NCBI GenBank assembly: GCA_023251935.1
Contig: JAHEXV010000006.1
Coordinates: 1-63,718, forward strand
Origin: a bacterium
Lineage (GTDB): Bacteria > Actinomycetota > Thermoleophilia > Solirubrobacterales > 70-9
Length of the DNA stretch: 63,718 nucleotides
Reading direction: 5' to 3'
Shown piece by piece: positions 28,363-37,073 of this stretch. The translations under genes were made by a program, and so were the position numbers. The notes beneath the pieces are model-generated. The model saw only the letters and a program-made list of their open reading frames with translations, had not been told where the DNA came from and searched no databases. How positions within the stretch are numbered: the first letter of the stretch is position 1; each line of letters starts with the position of its first letter.

Positions 28363-30022
28363 GGAGCGCAGTCCAGCTCGCACCCACGAGGTCTCCAACC
28401 AGCCGCCGCCGCTGGAGGCCTACAACGTCTTCGAGAGCGATCGCGCGCTGGTCGAGGCGCTGCGAAGGGAAGGCGCGGACTGGGCCGAGGCCGAAGCGCG
28501 CGAGCTGGGCGCGATCTGCGGCCGCTCCGACGTGATCGCTCAGGGCGTGCAGGCGAACGAGAATCCGCCCAGGCTTCGCACACACGACCGGTTCGGCAAT
28601 CGGATCGACGAGGTCGAGTTCCATCCCGCCTGGCACGAGCTGATGCGGCTCGGGATCTCCCACGGCCTCCATGCCTCGCCGTGGCGGGACCCGCGACCGG
28701 GTGCGCACGTCGCGCGGGCCGCGAAGTTCGTCCTCCTGTCGCAGGTCGAGGCCGGCGTGGGATGCCCGATCTCGATGACCTACTCGGTGATCCCAGCGAT
28801 TCGAAAGCAGCCGGAGCTGGCGGAGGAATGGGAGCCGCGCTTCACCTCACTCTCTTACGACGGCGAGCGACTGGTCCCGGCGCCAGACAAGAAGGGCGCG
28901 CTGTGCGGGATGGCGATGACCGAGAAGCAGGGCGGCTCCGATGTCCGCGCCAACACCACCGTGGCGAGACCCCTGAACGGGGGCGGCCCGGGGGCCGAGT
29001 ACGAGCTCACCGGGCACAAGTGGTTCTGCTCGGCGCCGATGTGCGACGCGTTCCTGGTCCTCGCGCAGGCCGACGGCGGCCTGTCGTGCTTCCTGGTGCC
29101 GCGATTCGAGCCGGGTGGCGAGCGCAACCGGTTTCACATCCAGCGGCTCAAGGACAAGCTCGGAAATCGCTCCAACGCCTCGAGCGAGGTCGAGTTTCAC
29201 GGCACCTGGGCGCGCCTGGTCGGCGAGGAGGGTCGCGGGGTGCCGACGATCATCGAGATGGTCAATCACACACGGCTCGATTGCGTGATCGGGGTCAGCG
29301 CCGGATTCCGCTGGGGAACCGCGATGGCCATCCATCACGCCAGCCATCGGTCGGCGTTCGGAAAGCTGCTCGTCGAGCAGCCGCTGATGCGAAACGTCCT
29401 CGCGGACCTTGCGATCGAATCCGAGGCGGCGACCACGGGCGCGATGTGGCTGGCGCGCGCCTTCGACGAGGCCCACGCCGGGGACGAGCGGGCGATCGAG
29501 CTTCGCCGGCTGTCGACCCCGGTGCTCAAGTACTGGAACTGCAAGCGGGCGCCGGTCCACGCCGTCGAGGCGCTCGAATGCCTGGGCGGAAACGGCTACG
29601 TGGAGGAGTCCGGGATGCCCCGCCTGTTCCGCGAGAGCCCGCTCGCCTCGATCTGGGAGGGATCGGGCAACGTCCAGTGCCTCGACGTGCTGCGGGCGAT
29701 GGCCCGCGACCCGCAATCGGTCGAGGCCTTCCTGGCCGAGGTGGCGGAGGCGGGCGGCGCCGAGCCGCGGATCGACTCGGCGGTCGCCGAGCTCCGGGGC
29801 GAGCTGTCGGACCTCGAGTCGATCGAGTCTCGTGCCCGCCACGTGGTCGAGCGGATGGCGCTGGCGCTTCAGGCGTCGCTGCTGGTCCGCTACGGCGACG
29901 CCGCGGTCGCCGACGCCTTCTGCGCCTCCCGCCTGGCCGGCGAGTCGGGGCGGGCGTACGGCACCCTGCCGCCCGGGACCGACTTCGGCCGGATCATCGA
30001 GCGGCACTCAGTCGGGATCTAA
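28349..30022 (+). CDS. AidB-like acyl-CoA dehydrogenase family protein
   Basis: A 557-residue flavoprotein of the AidB branch of acyl-CoA dehydrogenases. Visible features are the N-terminal QPPPLEAYNVFESDRALVEAL, CPISMTYSVIPAIR, GMAMTEKQGGSDVRANTT (flavin and substrate region), GHKWFCSAPMCDAFLVLAQA, RLKDKLGNRSNASSEVEFHG, the ECLGGNGYVEESGMPRLFRE motif, and SIWEGSGNVQCLDVLR. Length and the C-terminal helical domain match E. coli AidB (adaptive response to alkylation). AidB binds DNA and FAD and is thought to protect against alkylating agents; its true substrate is unsettled. The start GTG at 28349 overlaps the TetR gene by 14 bases and has an AAAGGAG ribosome binding site. Confidence 0.9.
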   Translation: MSKLEERSPARTHEVSNQPPPLEAYNVFESDRALVEALRREGADWAEAEARELGAICGRSDVIAQGVQANENPPRLRTHDRFGNRIDEVEFHPAWHELMRLGISHGLHASPWRDPRPGAHVARAAKFVLLSQVEAGVGCPISMTYSVIPAIRKQPELAEEWEPRFTSLSYDGERLVPAPDKKGALCGMAMTEKQGGSDVRANTTVARPLNGGGPGAEYELTGHKWFCSAPMCDAFLVLAQADGGLSCFLVPRFEPGGERNRFHIQRLKDKLGNRSNASSEVEFHGTWARLVGEEGRGVPTIIEMVNHTRLDCVIGVSAGFRWGTAMAIHHASHRSAFGKLLVEQPLMRNVLADLAIESEAATTGAMWLARAFDEAHAGDERAIELRRLSTPVLKYWNCKRAPVHAVEALECLGGNGYVEESGMPRLFRESPLASIWEGSGNVQCLDVLRAMARDPQSVEAFLAEVAEAGGAEPRIDSAVAELRGELSDLESIESRARHVVERMALALQASLLVRYGDAAVADAFCASRLAGESGRAYGTLPPGTDFGRIIERHSVGI

Positions 30023-30033
30023 ACCTCGAACTT

Positions 30034-30157
30034 GGCTGGGTAGGGGAGGGGTCACCTGCCCGCCGGTTGCCGTGGGCACCCGAGCGCACCGACACCCGAG
30101 TTGCGCTGCACAGTGGAGCGCAACTCAGCTCTCGGTGTAGCCCACTCCCTACCTGCC
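30034..30157. repeat. Composite intergenic repeat: GGCTGGGTAGG arms around a GAGTTGCGCT hairpin
   Basis: The left arm GGCTGGGTAGGGGAGGGG (30034-30051) and right arm CCCACTCCCTACCTGCC (30141-30157) are imperfect inverted repeats of the same type as at 24.8 kb. The core carries the hairpin GAGTTGCGCT (30098-30107) / AGCGCAACTC (30117-30126), a member of the family typified at 17.2 kb. It lies between the convergent aidB-like and M28 peptidase genes and fills nearly the whole gap. Confidence 0.65.
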
Positions 30158-30192
30158 GAACGCGGCCTGACCCGTCCCGGCGGCTGGCAGAT

Positions 30193-31392
30193 TCAGAGCC
30201 AGGTCTCGTCCAGGCGGCGGACGACCGCCTCGGTGAGGCGGACGGCGTCGGCGAGCGTGCCGTAGTCGACGTTCTCGGGCACGTCGGTCGGCCAGTGGTA
30301 GTTGGCCGGCTGCTTGAGCCTCGTGCAGGAGCAAAGCGACGCGCACTGATACCCGGCGGCGAGCGGCACCACGCCGTCCGTGGCGTTGCGCAGCCGCAGG
30401 TTGGGGAACAGGTCGATCCCGAGCTCCTCGGCCAGGCCGTCGACCAGCTCGAGCGCCTTCCCCGGGTACTCCCGCATTCGGAGCATCCCCTCGCCACGCA
30501 GGGCCAGCAGCTGCGGCGAGCCGAGGGTGTCGAGGCAGAGGAAGAAGGTGCTCCGGGGCGAGAGGTGGCCGAAGTGACGCTCGGCGAACGCTTGCATCCC
30601 CTCGCAGAGCGCCTCCTCCGAGGTCGAGACGAGCTTCACGCGCAGGTTCTCGGCCGGCCGCTCGGCCAGGGCGCGGGCGATCGCGATCAGAACCGCGACC
30701 CCGGTGGCGTTGTCGTTGGCGCCCGGGACGGCATCGCGGGACCCGATATCGGCGAACGCCGCCGCCGAGCCCGCGGACAGCACGATCCCCAGCCAGGTCA
30801 ACCAGCGCCTGCCGGTCAGCGCCCCGGCCGCGACCGCCGCGGGGCCGGCGATCACCGGCGCCAGCAGCGGCGGGCTGGTGTCGGTGCGCTCGATGAACCC
30901 GACCCGGTCGGCCAGCTCCGGGATCGCGGGATGAGAGAGCAGCCCCGAGTGGGCCGCGTCGTGGTGCGCGACGAGCACCACGGTGCGCTCGGCCTCGGCG
31001 GGGCCAACCTCGCCGACGACGTTGAACATCTGGCGGCGGCGCAGGAACCGCCGCAGCCTGCGCCCATGGGGAGGCACCTCGTCGGCGATCGCCGCGGCCG
31101 CGCTCACCGCGAGCGCCGCCCCCACCCTTCGCAGCTCGCCCAGCGTCGCCAACCCCGCGACGGCACCCGCCGAGGACGCGATCCCGAGCGGCCACCAGTA
31201 GGTGCCATGCGCGTCCTCCGCCTCGATCTCGGCCTCGGCGCCCAGCTCGCGGAGCCGCTCCACCAGCCACTCCGCCGCCCGTCGCTCGCCGACCGAGGCG
31301 CTCGGCCGGTGAATCGAGGCGAGCGTCTCGACCAGCTCGCGCAGCCGCTGGGTGTCGGGCTTGGTGATCGTCGCGGCGGCGGTGACGGCCAT
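30193..31392 (-). CDS. M28 family zinc metallopeptidase (membrane-associated)
   Basis: A 399-residue M28-type aminopeptidase-like protein. Zinc ligand motifs appear in order: AHHDAAHSG (first His), PGANDNATGVA (bridging Asp), STSEEALCEG (catalytic Glu pair), FLCLDTLGSP (Asp) and the C-terminal YHWPTDVPENVDYG (His). Two hydrophobic stretches (about 68-110 and 175-205, AVIAGPAAVAAGAL...) suggest membrane association. The start at 31392 (MAVTAAATITK) is 51 bp from the divergent M50 gene. A longer upstream reading is antisense to that gene. Substrate unknown. Confidence 0.85.
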   Translation of the reverse strand: MAVTAAATITKPDTQRLRELVETLASIHRPSASVGERRAAEWLVERLRELGAEAEIEAEDAHGTYWWPLGIASSAGAVAGLATLGELRRVGAALAVSAAAAIADEVPPHGRRLRRFLRRRQMFNVVGEVGPAEAERTVVLVAHHDAAHSGLLSHPAIPELADRVGFIERTDTSPPLLAPVIAGPAAVAAGALTGRRWLTWLGIVLSAGSAAAFADIGSRDAVPGANDNATGVAVLIAIARALAERPAENLRVKLVSTSEEALCEGMQAFAERHFGHLSPRSTFFLCLDTLGSPQLLALRGEGMLRMREYPGKALELVDGLAEELGIDLFPNLRLRNATDGVVPLAAGYQCASLCSCTRLKQPANYHWPTDVPENVDYGTLADAVRLTEAVVRRLDETWL

Positions 31393-31443
31393 CGAGTGGC
31401 GAAAGCTACCGCCCGGTGGTGATCCTCGACCTAAGATGAGGTC

Positions 31444-32619
31444 ATGCCGGTCAGAGGCACGGTGACGCTGTTCCACGTCCGGGGGATCCGGATCGGGGTC
31501 GACTACTCGTGGTTCTTCGTCCTCTTTCTGATCATCCTCTGGCTCTCGGGCATCTACGGCTCGGTGCTCGATCGCCCCGACGGCAGCGCGGCCCCCTATC
31601 TGCTCGCGGTGATCAGCGCGCTGGCGTTCTTCGCCTCGATCCTCCTCCACGAGCTGGGCCACGCGTTCGTCTCCATGCGTCGGGGGATCGGCATCTCCGA
31701 CATCACCCTGTGGATGTTCGGGGGGGTCGCCCGGATGACCAAGGACTCCGACTCGCCGGGCACCGAGTTCAAGATCGCGATCGCGGGACCGGTCGTGACG
31801 CTGCTGATCGCGCTCGCCTGCACCGGGATCGGGATCGCGACGGCCGGCTCGCAGGAGTTCTGGCATGCGTTCCGGTTGCAGCAAGGGGCGACCACGTCGG
31901 GGATCCTCGCCATGCTCGCCTGGATGGCGGTGATCAACTGGTGGATCCTCGCCTTCAACCTGATCCCGGCCTTCCCGCTCGACGGTGGGCGGGTCGCGCG
32001 GGCGATCGCCTGGAAGGTGAGCGGCGACCGCAACCGGGCGACCCGCGCGGCAGCCCGCCTCGGGCAGGGATTCTCGTACGTGTTCATCGCGATCGGCATC
32101 GCCCTGCTGGTCACCGGAGACCCGATCAGCGGCATCTGGCTCGGGCTGATCGGCTTCATCCTCGGCCAGGCGGCTCGCGGCGCCGTCGTGCAGACGGAGT
32201 TCGCCAGCCGGATCGAGGGCATCCGGGTCGCCGACGTGATGGACGAGGAGCCGGTGGCGATCCGCGAGGACGCCAGCGTCGAGCGAGCGCTCGACGAGTA
32301 CTTCCTGCGCTACCGGTGGCCCTGGTTTCCGGTGGTCGACGCCTACCAGCGCTTCCTGGGCCTGGTCGAGCGTGGGGCCGCGGACGCAGTCCCGGAGCCG
32401 GTTCGAGCGTCGTCGACCGTGCGCGACGTGTTCGAGGCGGACTCGACCGGGACGCTTTGGGTGCGCGACGACGCGCCGCTCGAGTCGCTGCTCGGAAACG
32501 ACGCGCTGCGGCGCCTCGGCGCCGTGATGGCAGTCGACGCCGACGGCCGCCTGCGCGGGGTGATCACCGCCGACCAGGTCGGCCGGGCGCTCAGAAACGC
32601 GCTCACCCCAGGCGCCTAG
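31444..32619 (+). CDS. Site-2 protease family (M50) metalloprotease with CBS domains
   Basis: A 391-residue intramembrane zinc protease of the SpoIVFB/Rip3-like group. HELGH at residues 69-73 lies in a transmembrane helix, and the third ligand Asp180 is in NLIPAFPLDGGRV. Around six hydrophobic segments cover residues 20-230. A pair of CBS domains follows (about 245-385; VADVMDEEPVAIREDASVER ... GAVMAVDADGRLRGVITADQ), which usually bind adenine nucleotides and regulate activity. Such enzymes cleave membrane-bound anti-sigma factors or regulators. No partner is encoded next to it. Confidence 0.92.
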   Translation: MPVRGTVTLFHVRGIRIGVDYSWFFVLFLIILWLSGIYGSVLDRPDGSAAPYLLAVISALAFFASILLHELGHAFVSMRRGIGISDITLWMFGGVARMTKDSDSPGTEFKIAIAGPVVTLLIALACTGIGIATAGSQEFWHAFRLQQGATTSGILAMLAWMAVINWWILAFNLIPAFPLDGGRVARAIAWKVSGDRNRATRAAARLGQGFSYVFIAIGIALLVTGDPISGIWLGLIGFILGQAARGAVVQTEFASRIEGIRVADVMDEEPVAIREDASVERALDEYFLRYRWPWFPVVDAYQRFLGLVERGAADAVPEPVRASSTVRDVFEADSTGTLWVRDDAPLESLLGNDALRRLGAVMAVDADGRLRGVITADQVGRALRNALTPGA

Positions 32620-32687
32620 CTGGTCGGTCCTCTGCCCGCCGAACGAGGCGCGGGGATCGCCCGGCGAACCAATAGGATCGCGCCTCG

Positions 32688-34376
32688 ATGCCGAGGCACG
32701 ACGTACTGGTGATCGGGGCGGGGCTCGCCGGCCAGCGAGCGGCGCTGGCCGCGGCCGAGGAGGGGGTTTCGGTCGGGATCGTCTCCAAGGTCCACCCGGT
32801 GCGCTCGCACTCGAACGCCGCCCAGGGCGGGATCAACGCCGCCCTCCAGGAGGGCGACAGCTGGGAGTCGCACGCCTTCGACACGGTCAAGGGCTCCGAC
32901 TACCTCGGCGACCAGGACGCGATCGAGATCATGTGCCGTGAGGCTCCCGAGGAGATCCTCCACCTCGAGCACCTCGGGGTCACCTTCCACCGTAACGACG
33001 AGGGCAGGCTCGGCACCCGAGCGTTCGGCGGCGCGTCTCAGGCGCGCACCTACTACGTGGCCGACATCACCGGCCAGGCGATCATGCACGTGCTCTACGA
33101 GCAGCTGATGAAGCACTCGGAGCTGATCTCCCGCTACGAGGAGTACTTCACGACCGGCCTGGTTCTCGACGACGACGGCAACTGCGCCGGGGCGGTGATG
33201 CGCAACGTCTCGGATGGCACCATGGAGCTGTTCGAGGCCGAGAACGTGATCCTGGCCACGGGCGGCAACGGCCAGGTGTGGCAGCCGACCACCAACGCCC
33301 TGATCTGCACCGGCGACGGGATCGCGATGGCGTACCGGGTCGGAGCCCCGCTGATGGACATGGAGATGATCCAGTACCACCCGACGACGCTGGCCAAGAA
33401 GGGGTTCCTGATCACCGAGGGAGCCCGCGGCGAGGGGGCGCTCCTGCTGAACGCCAAGGGCGAGCGGTTCATGGAGACCTACGCGCCGAACAAGATGGAG
33501 CTCGCCTCGCGCGACGTCGTCTCGCGCGCCGAGCAGACCGAGATCAACGAGGGGCGCGGCTTCCCGGACGGCACGGTGGCGCTCGACATCACGGTGGTGC
33601 CTCGCAAGCGGATCCACGAGGCGCTTCGGGAGATCGTCCTCGTCGGCCGCGACTTCGCCGGCGTCGACATCACCCGCGAGCCGATCCGGATCAAGCCCGG
33701 CAACCATTACGCGATGGGTGGAGTGAAGACCGACGTCAACGGCGCCACCTCGATCCCCGGCCTGTACGCCGCCGGGGAGGCAGCGTGCGTCTCGGTCCAC
33801 GGCGGCAACCGCCTCGGCGCCAACTCGCTGCTCGACACGCTGATCTTCGGCCGCCGGGCCGGCCAGCACTCCGCGACCCGCGCCAAGCAGATCGAGGCCG
33901 GGCGCCCGTCGAGCGCGGCGCTGGCCGACGAGGAGCGACGGATCGCCGAGCTGATCGGGCGAGACCGTGGCAAGGGGAGGCGGGCCTCTGAGGTGCGCAA
34001 GGAGCTCGGCGAGGCGATGGACCAGCACGTGGCCGTGTTCCGCGACGCCGAGGGGATCAAGACGGCGCTGGAGACGGTGAAGCGCCTCCAGGAGGAGTCG
34101 CGAAGCGCGTACATCGACGACCTCGGCGCGGTATTCAACCAGGACGTGCTGGGCGCGATCGAGCTCGGCTTCATGCTCGACTGCGCCGAGTGCAGCTGCG
34201 TCGCCGCCCTCCACCGGACCGAGAGCCGCGGAGCCCAGTACCGGACCGACTTCCCGGAGCGAAACGACGAGGAGTGGCTGAAGCACATCGACCTGACCCG
34301 AGACTCGGACGGGCCCGAGATCAGCTACTCGCCGGTGACCATCACCCAATGGCAGCCGATGGAGCGCACGTACTAG
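32688..34376 (+). CDS. sdhA: Succinate dehydrogenase / fumarate reductase flavoprotein subunit
   Basis: A 562-residue flavoprotein that oxidises succinate to fumarate (or the reverse). It has the FAD dinucleotide-binding GAGLAGQRA at residues 10-18, the covalent-flavin site [10 protein letters not shown] (His41), [27 protein letters not shown] with the substrate Arg region, the [10 protein letters not shown] active-site segment, and [26 protein letters not shown]. The C-terminal capping helices are normal. It is the first gene of a three-gene operon with sdhB and an HdrB-like subunit, 11 bp upstream of sdhB. Confidence 0.95.
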   Translation: MPRHDVLVIGAGLAGQRAALAAAEEGVSVGIVSKVHPVRSHSNAAQGGINAALQEGDSWESHAFDTVKGSDYLGDQDAIEIMCREAPEEILHLEHLGVTFHRNDEGRLGTRAFGGASQARTYYVADITGQAIMHVLYEQLMKHSELISRYEEYFTTGLVLDDDGNCAGAVMRNVSDGTMELFEAENVILATGGNGQVWQPTTNALICTGDGIAMAYRVGAPLMDMEMIQYHPTTLAKKGFLITEGARGEGALLLNAKGERFMETYAPNKMELASRDVVSRAEQTEINEGRGFPDGTVALDITVVPRKRIHEALREIVLVGRDFAGVDITREPIRIKPGNHYAMGGVKTDVNGATSIPGLYAAGEAACVSVHGGNRLGANSLLDTLIFGRRAGQHSATRAKQIEAGRPSSAALADEERRIAELIGRDRGKGRRASEVRKELGEAMDQHVAVFRDAEGIKTALETVKRLQEESRSAYIDDLGAVFNQDVLGAIELGFMLDCAECSCVAALHRTESRGAQYRTDFPERNDEEWLKHIDLTRDSDGPEISYSPVTITQWQPMERTY

Positions 34377-34387
34377 GGTGAGGACGC

Positions 34388-35545
34388 ATGCCTGACTACA
34401 CGTTGAAGGTGAGGCGCTACCAGCCCGAGAGCGGCGAGGGCGCCTACTGGCAGGAGTTCAAGGTCGACCTCGACCCCGACCTCTCGGTGCTCGACGGGCT
34501 GCTCCAGGTGCGCGATCGCGAGGACGGGTCGTTGGTCGTTCGCTGCTCGTGCAGGGCGGCGATCTGCGGCTCGTGCGGGATGAAGATCAACGGCCGCTCG
34601 ACCCTCGGCTGCAAGACCCAGATCGCCGAGGCCCACGAGCAGGCAAATCGGCGCAACGGCGGGACGGAGCCAATCGTCGTCGAGCCGATGGCGAACATGC
34701 CGGTGATCAAGGACCTGGTCACCGACATGGAGTCGACCCACTGGACGAAGATCCGCCGGGTGACGCCCTGGCTCCTCCCCGAAGGCGATCCGCCGGAGCG
34801 CGAGTATGTGGTGCCGCCGGAGTCGATGATCGACATCACCCAGTCGATGGCCTGCATCCAGTGCGGCGCCTGCGTCTCGTCGTGCCTATCGCTGGAGGTC
34901 GACCCGGAGTTCATCGGCCCCGCGGCGCTGGCGAAGGCCTACCGGTTCGTCGGCGACCCGCGAGACGCCGAGGCCCGCGGGCGCCTCTACGACCTCGCCC
35001 AGGACCCGCACGGGATCTACGACTGCACCCACTGCTTCTCGTGCGTCGACGCCTGTCCGAAGGACGTGGCGCCGATGGACCAGATCATGCGCCTGCGCCG
35101 AATCGCGGGCGACGACCACGACATCGACGACGTCAACAACGGCCGCCGGCACGAGTCGGCGTTCACGAAGATCATCGAGAAGAAGGGAACCCTGGACGAG
35201 TCGCTGCTTCTCCAGGAGTCCTACGCCCAGGGCGTCAAGGGCAAGCTGATCCCCACTCCGGGTGCGATCAAGGGGCTGGTCGGCTCGCTCCCGACCGCGG
35301 TTCGGGGGCTGCGGACCGGGAAGATGCGCTCGCTGGCGAAGCTGATCCCCGGCGTCCACGAGAAGCTTCCGGGCGACGCCCAGGAGCACGTTCAGCGCAT
35401 CTACACGCACGCCGAGGAGCACCGGGAGGAGCTCAACCTCTACATCAGCGGCGAGGAGGAGCTCGAGCCGGAGCCGGACGAGGCGGAGACGCCGACCCCC
35501 GAGGCGGCGATCGAGCCCGAGCCCGATGAGGAGGGGGGGCGGTGA
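34388..35545 (+). CDS. sdhB: Succinate dehydrogenase iron-sulfur subunit (E-type, extended C-terminus)
   Basis: A 385-residue iron-sulfur protein. The [2Fe-2S] ligands are Cys55, 60, 63 and 75 (CRAAICGSCG ... C). The next cluster has C156-x2-C159-x2-C162-x3-C166. The third has C213-x2-C216-x2-C219-x3-C223 (CTHCFSCVDACP). Canonical SdhB replaces the second Cys of this last motif with a non-Cys residue to give [3Fe-4S]; a Cys here predicts [4Fe-4S], as in E-type enzymes of Sulfolobus. About 130 extra residues follow, ending in an acidic Glu/Pro tail. It passes electrons from SdhA to the HdrB-like subunit, with which it overlaps by 4 bases. Confidence 0.93.
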   Translation: MPDYTLKVRRYQPESGEGAYWQEFKVDLDPDLSVLDGLLQVRDREDGSLVVRCSCRAAICGSCGMKINGRSTLGCKTQIAEAHEQANRRNGGTEPIVVEPMANMPVIKDLVTDMESTHWTKIRRVTPWLLPEGDPPEREYVVPPESMIDITQSMACIQCGACVSSCLSLEVDPEFIGPAALAKAYRFVGDPRDAEARGRLYDLAQDPHGIYDCTHCFSCVDACPKDVAPMDQIMRLRRIAGDDHDIDDVNNGRRHESAFTKIIEKKGTLDESLLLQESYAQGVKGKLIPTPGAIKGLVGSLPTAVRGLRTGKMRSLAKLIPGVHEKLPGDAQEHVQRIYTHAEEHREELNLYISGEEELEPEPDEAETPTPEAAIEPEPDEEGGR

Positions 35546-36450
35546 GCGACCTGAAGCTCGCCTACTGGCCGGGTTGCGTCTCCCGCGGCTTCACCCCCGA
35601 GCTGCACGGCTCGATGGCCCAGGTCGCGGAGCGACTGGGGATCGAGCTGGTCACCCTCGATCGCGCCAACTGCTGCGGCGCCGGGGTGATCGCCGAGCAC
35701 AACACCGAGCTGGCCGACACCCTCAACGCGCGCACCTTCGCGCTCGCCCAGAGCACCGGCCTGGCGATGATGAACATCTGCTCAACCTGCCAGGGCGCCC
35801 AATCGGAGTGTCAGCAGCGCCTCGACGCCGACTCGGCCTACCGCGCCCACATCAACGAGGCGCTCGCCGAGGAGGGGCTCGAGTACGCGAAGGACAAGCC
35901 GGGGTTTGAGAACAAGAACTTCCTCTGGGTCCTGGTCGAGGACTACGGCCTCGACCAGCTGAAGGCGAAGGTCACGCGTCCTGTGGCCGGGCTGCGGGTG
36001 GGCCCCTTCTACGGCTGCTACATCATCCGCCCCCGGCACCGGATCGGCTACGAGGACCATCCCGAACGGGACCTCTACCTCGAGCGGGTGATCGAGACGC
36101 TCGGCGGCGAGGTGGTGGAGTACGACGGGGCCCGCAAGTGCTGCGGCTTCCCGGTGATCACGATGAACCGCGAGACGTCGCTGCGCCAGGCGGGCACCCA
36201 CATCGGCGACGCCCTCGACGCCGGCGCCGACTGCCTGGTCACCCCCTGCCCGCTCTGCCACCTGAACCTCGACATGCAGCAGCCCGAGGCGGAGAAGATC
36301 ACCGGGCGCGAGCTCGGCCTGGCGGTGCTCCACCTCCCACAGCTGGTCGGGCTGGCGCTCGGCTTCGAGCCCGCGGACCTGGGGATGGGCAAGCACATCG
36401 CCTCCACCGAATGGGTCGAGGCCCGGCTGGCGGGCGGCGTCCCCGTTTGA
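35542..36450 (+). CDS. HdrB-like CCG-domain subunit of succinate:quinone reductase (SdhE/SdhC-type of E-class)
   Basis: A 302-residue protein with two CCG domains (Cys-rich domains of heterodisulfide reductase B). The first reads C12 ... C44-C45 ... C80-x2-C83 (ANCCGAG, ICSTC). The second contains YGCYI, RKCCGFP and TPCPLC. In E-type succinate:quinone reductases (Sulfolobus) and Mfr-type fumarate reductases (Campylobacter, Wolinella), this subunit replaces the haem-containing membrane anchor and links the complex to quinone through noncubane clusters. No transmembrane helix is present and no sdhC/sdhD gene follows. The GTG start overlaps the sdhB stop (GTGA). Note that the name SdhE is also used for an unrelated flavinylation factor. 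Confidence 0.9.
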   Translation: MSDLKLAYWPGCVSRGFTPELHGSMAQVAERLGIELVTLDRANCCGAGVIAEHNTELADTLNARTFALAQSTGLAMMNICSTCQGAQSECQQRLDADSAYRAHINEALAEEGLEYAKDKPGFENKNFLWVLVEDYGLDQLKAKVTRPVAGLRVGPFYGCYIIRPRHRIGYEDHPERDLYLERVIETLGGEVVEYDGARKCCGFPVITMNRETSLRQAGTHIGDALDAGADCLVTPCPLCHLNLDMQQPEAEKITGRELGLAVLHLPQLVGLALGFEPADLGMGKHIASTEWVEARLAGGVPV

Positions 36451-36454
36451 GCCG

Positions 36455-36622
36455 ATGGAATCGAGCCAGGGCACACCCGAGCTCCCCACCCCTCCGCCCG
36501 AGGTGGAGCAGGCGGTGATGCTGGGGCACCTCGAGGAAGCGGTCAGCCTCTACGTCACCCACACGGACGTCGACGAGGAGACGGCGCGGGCGGAGGTCCA
36601 GCGACTCGCCGAGGAAGGCTAG
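36455..36622 (+). CDS. Small acidic protein after the sdh operon
   Basis: A 55-codon frame beginning 4 bases after the stop of the HdrB-like gene. It encodes a Pro-rich start followed by an acidic amphipathic helical segment (VEQAVMLGHLEEAVSLYV) and a short helix (EETARAEVQRLAEEG). Codon positions follow the GC bias of its neighbours and the tight spacing suggests the same transcript. There is no strong ribosome binding site of its own, so translational coupling would be needed. Function unknown. Confidence 0.45.
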   Translation: MESSQGTPELPTPPPEVEQAVMLGHLEEAVSLYVTHTDVDEETARAEVQRLAEEG

Positions 36623-36638
36623 CCCCGGCGGCTGGGCG

Positions 36639-37064
36639 TTGTCGGTCTGCCGCAGTCAAGCGCTGATCAACGCCTCACCAGCCAGGGTGTGGGATCTGGT
36701 GGGAGACCCCCGGCGTCATCCCCAATGGTGGCCACGGGTGATCCAGGTTCGGGGCGAGGCATTCGACGAGGGAAGCAACTACGCCCAGGTGACCCGAAAC
36801 GCCACCGGGCGCGTCGAGACCACGATGACCGTCGAGCGCCTCGATGACGTGCGCGAGATCCGGATGCGATGCACGCAGACGGGGACCTACGCGCGCTGGC
36901 TCTTGACCGAGGCCCAGGGCAACACGTTCGTCGACGTGGAGTTCGGGATGGACCCGGTCGGGATCGGGAACCGGATCTTCGACGCGGCGGTGGGCAGGCT
37001 CTACTTTCGCCGGTGGCTCGATCAATCGCTGGCGGCGCTGCAGGAGGTCGTCGAGGGCGATTGA
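36639..37064 (+). CDS. SRPBCC (START-like) superfamily protein
   Basis: A 141-residue protein of the helix-grip (polyketide cyclase/dehydrase, START-like) fold. It has the typical ALINASPARVWDLVGDPRRH start, PQWWPRV, a central beta region (VTRNATGRVETTMTVERLDD), and the C-terminal long helix (FRRWLDQSLAALQEVVEG). Such proteins bind hydrophobic ligands in a cavity. No ligand can be named. The start TTG at 36639 has no clear ribosome binding site. It follows the sdh operon closely and may be read through from it. Confidence 0.8.
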   Translation: MSVCRSQALINASPARVWDLVGDPRRHPQWWPRVIQVRGEAFDEGSNYAQVTRNATGRVETTMTVERLDDVREIRMRCTQTGTYARWLLTEAQGNTFVDVEFGMDPVGIGNRIFDAAVGRLYFRRWLDQSLAALQEVVEGD

Positions 37065-37073
37065 GCGCCGGCC

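Noticed and set aside
28681-31422. 913-codon frame across aidB-like and M28 genes
   Set aside because: Runs in the wrong frame of one real gene and antisense to another; composition is Arg/Gly/Ala noise.
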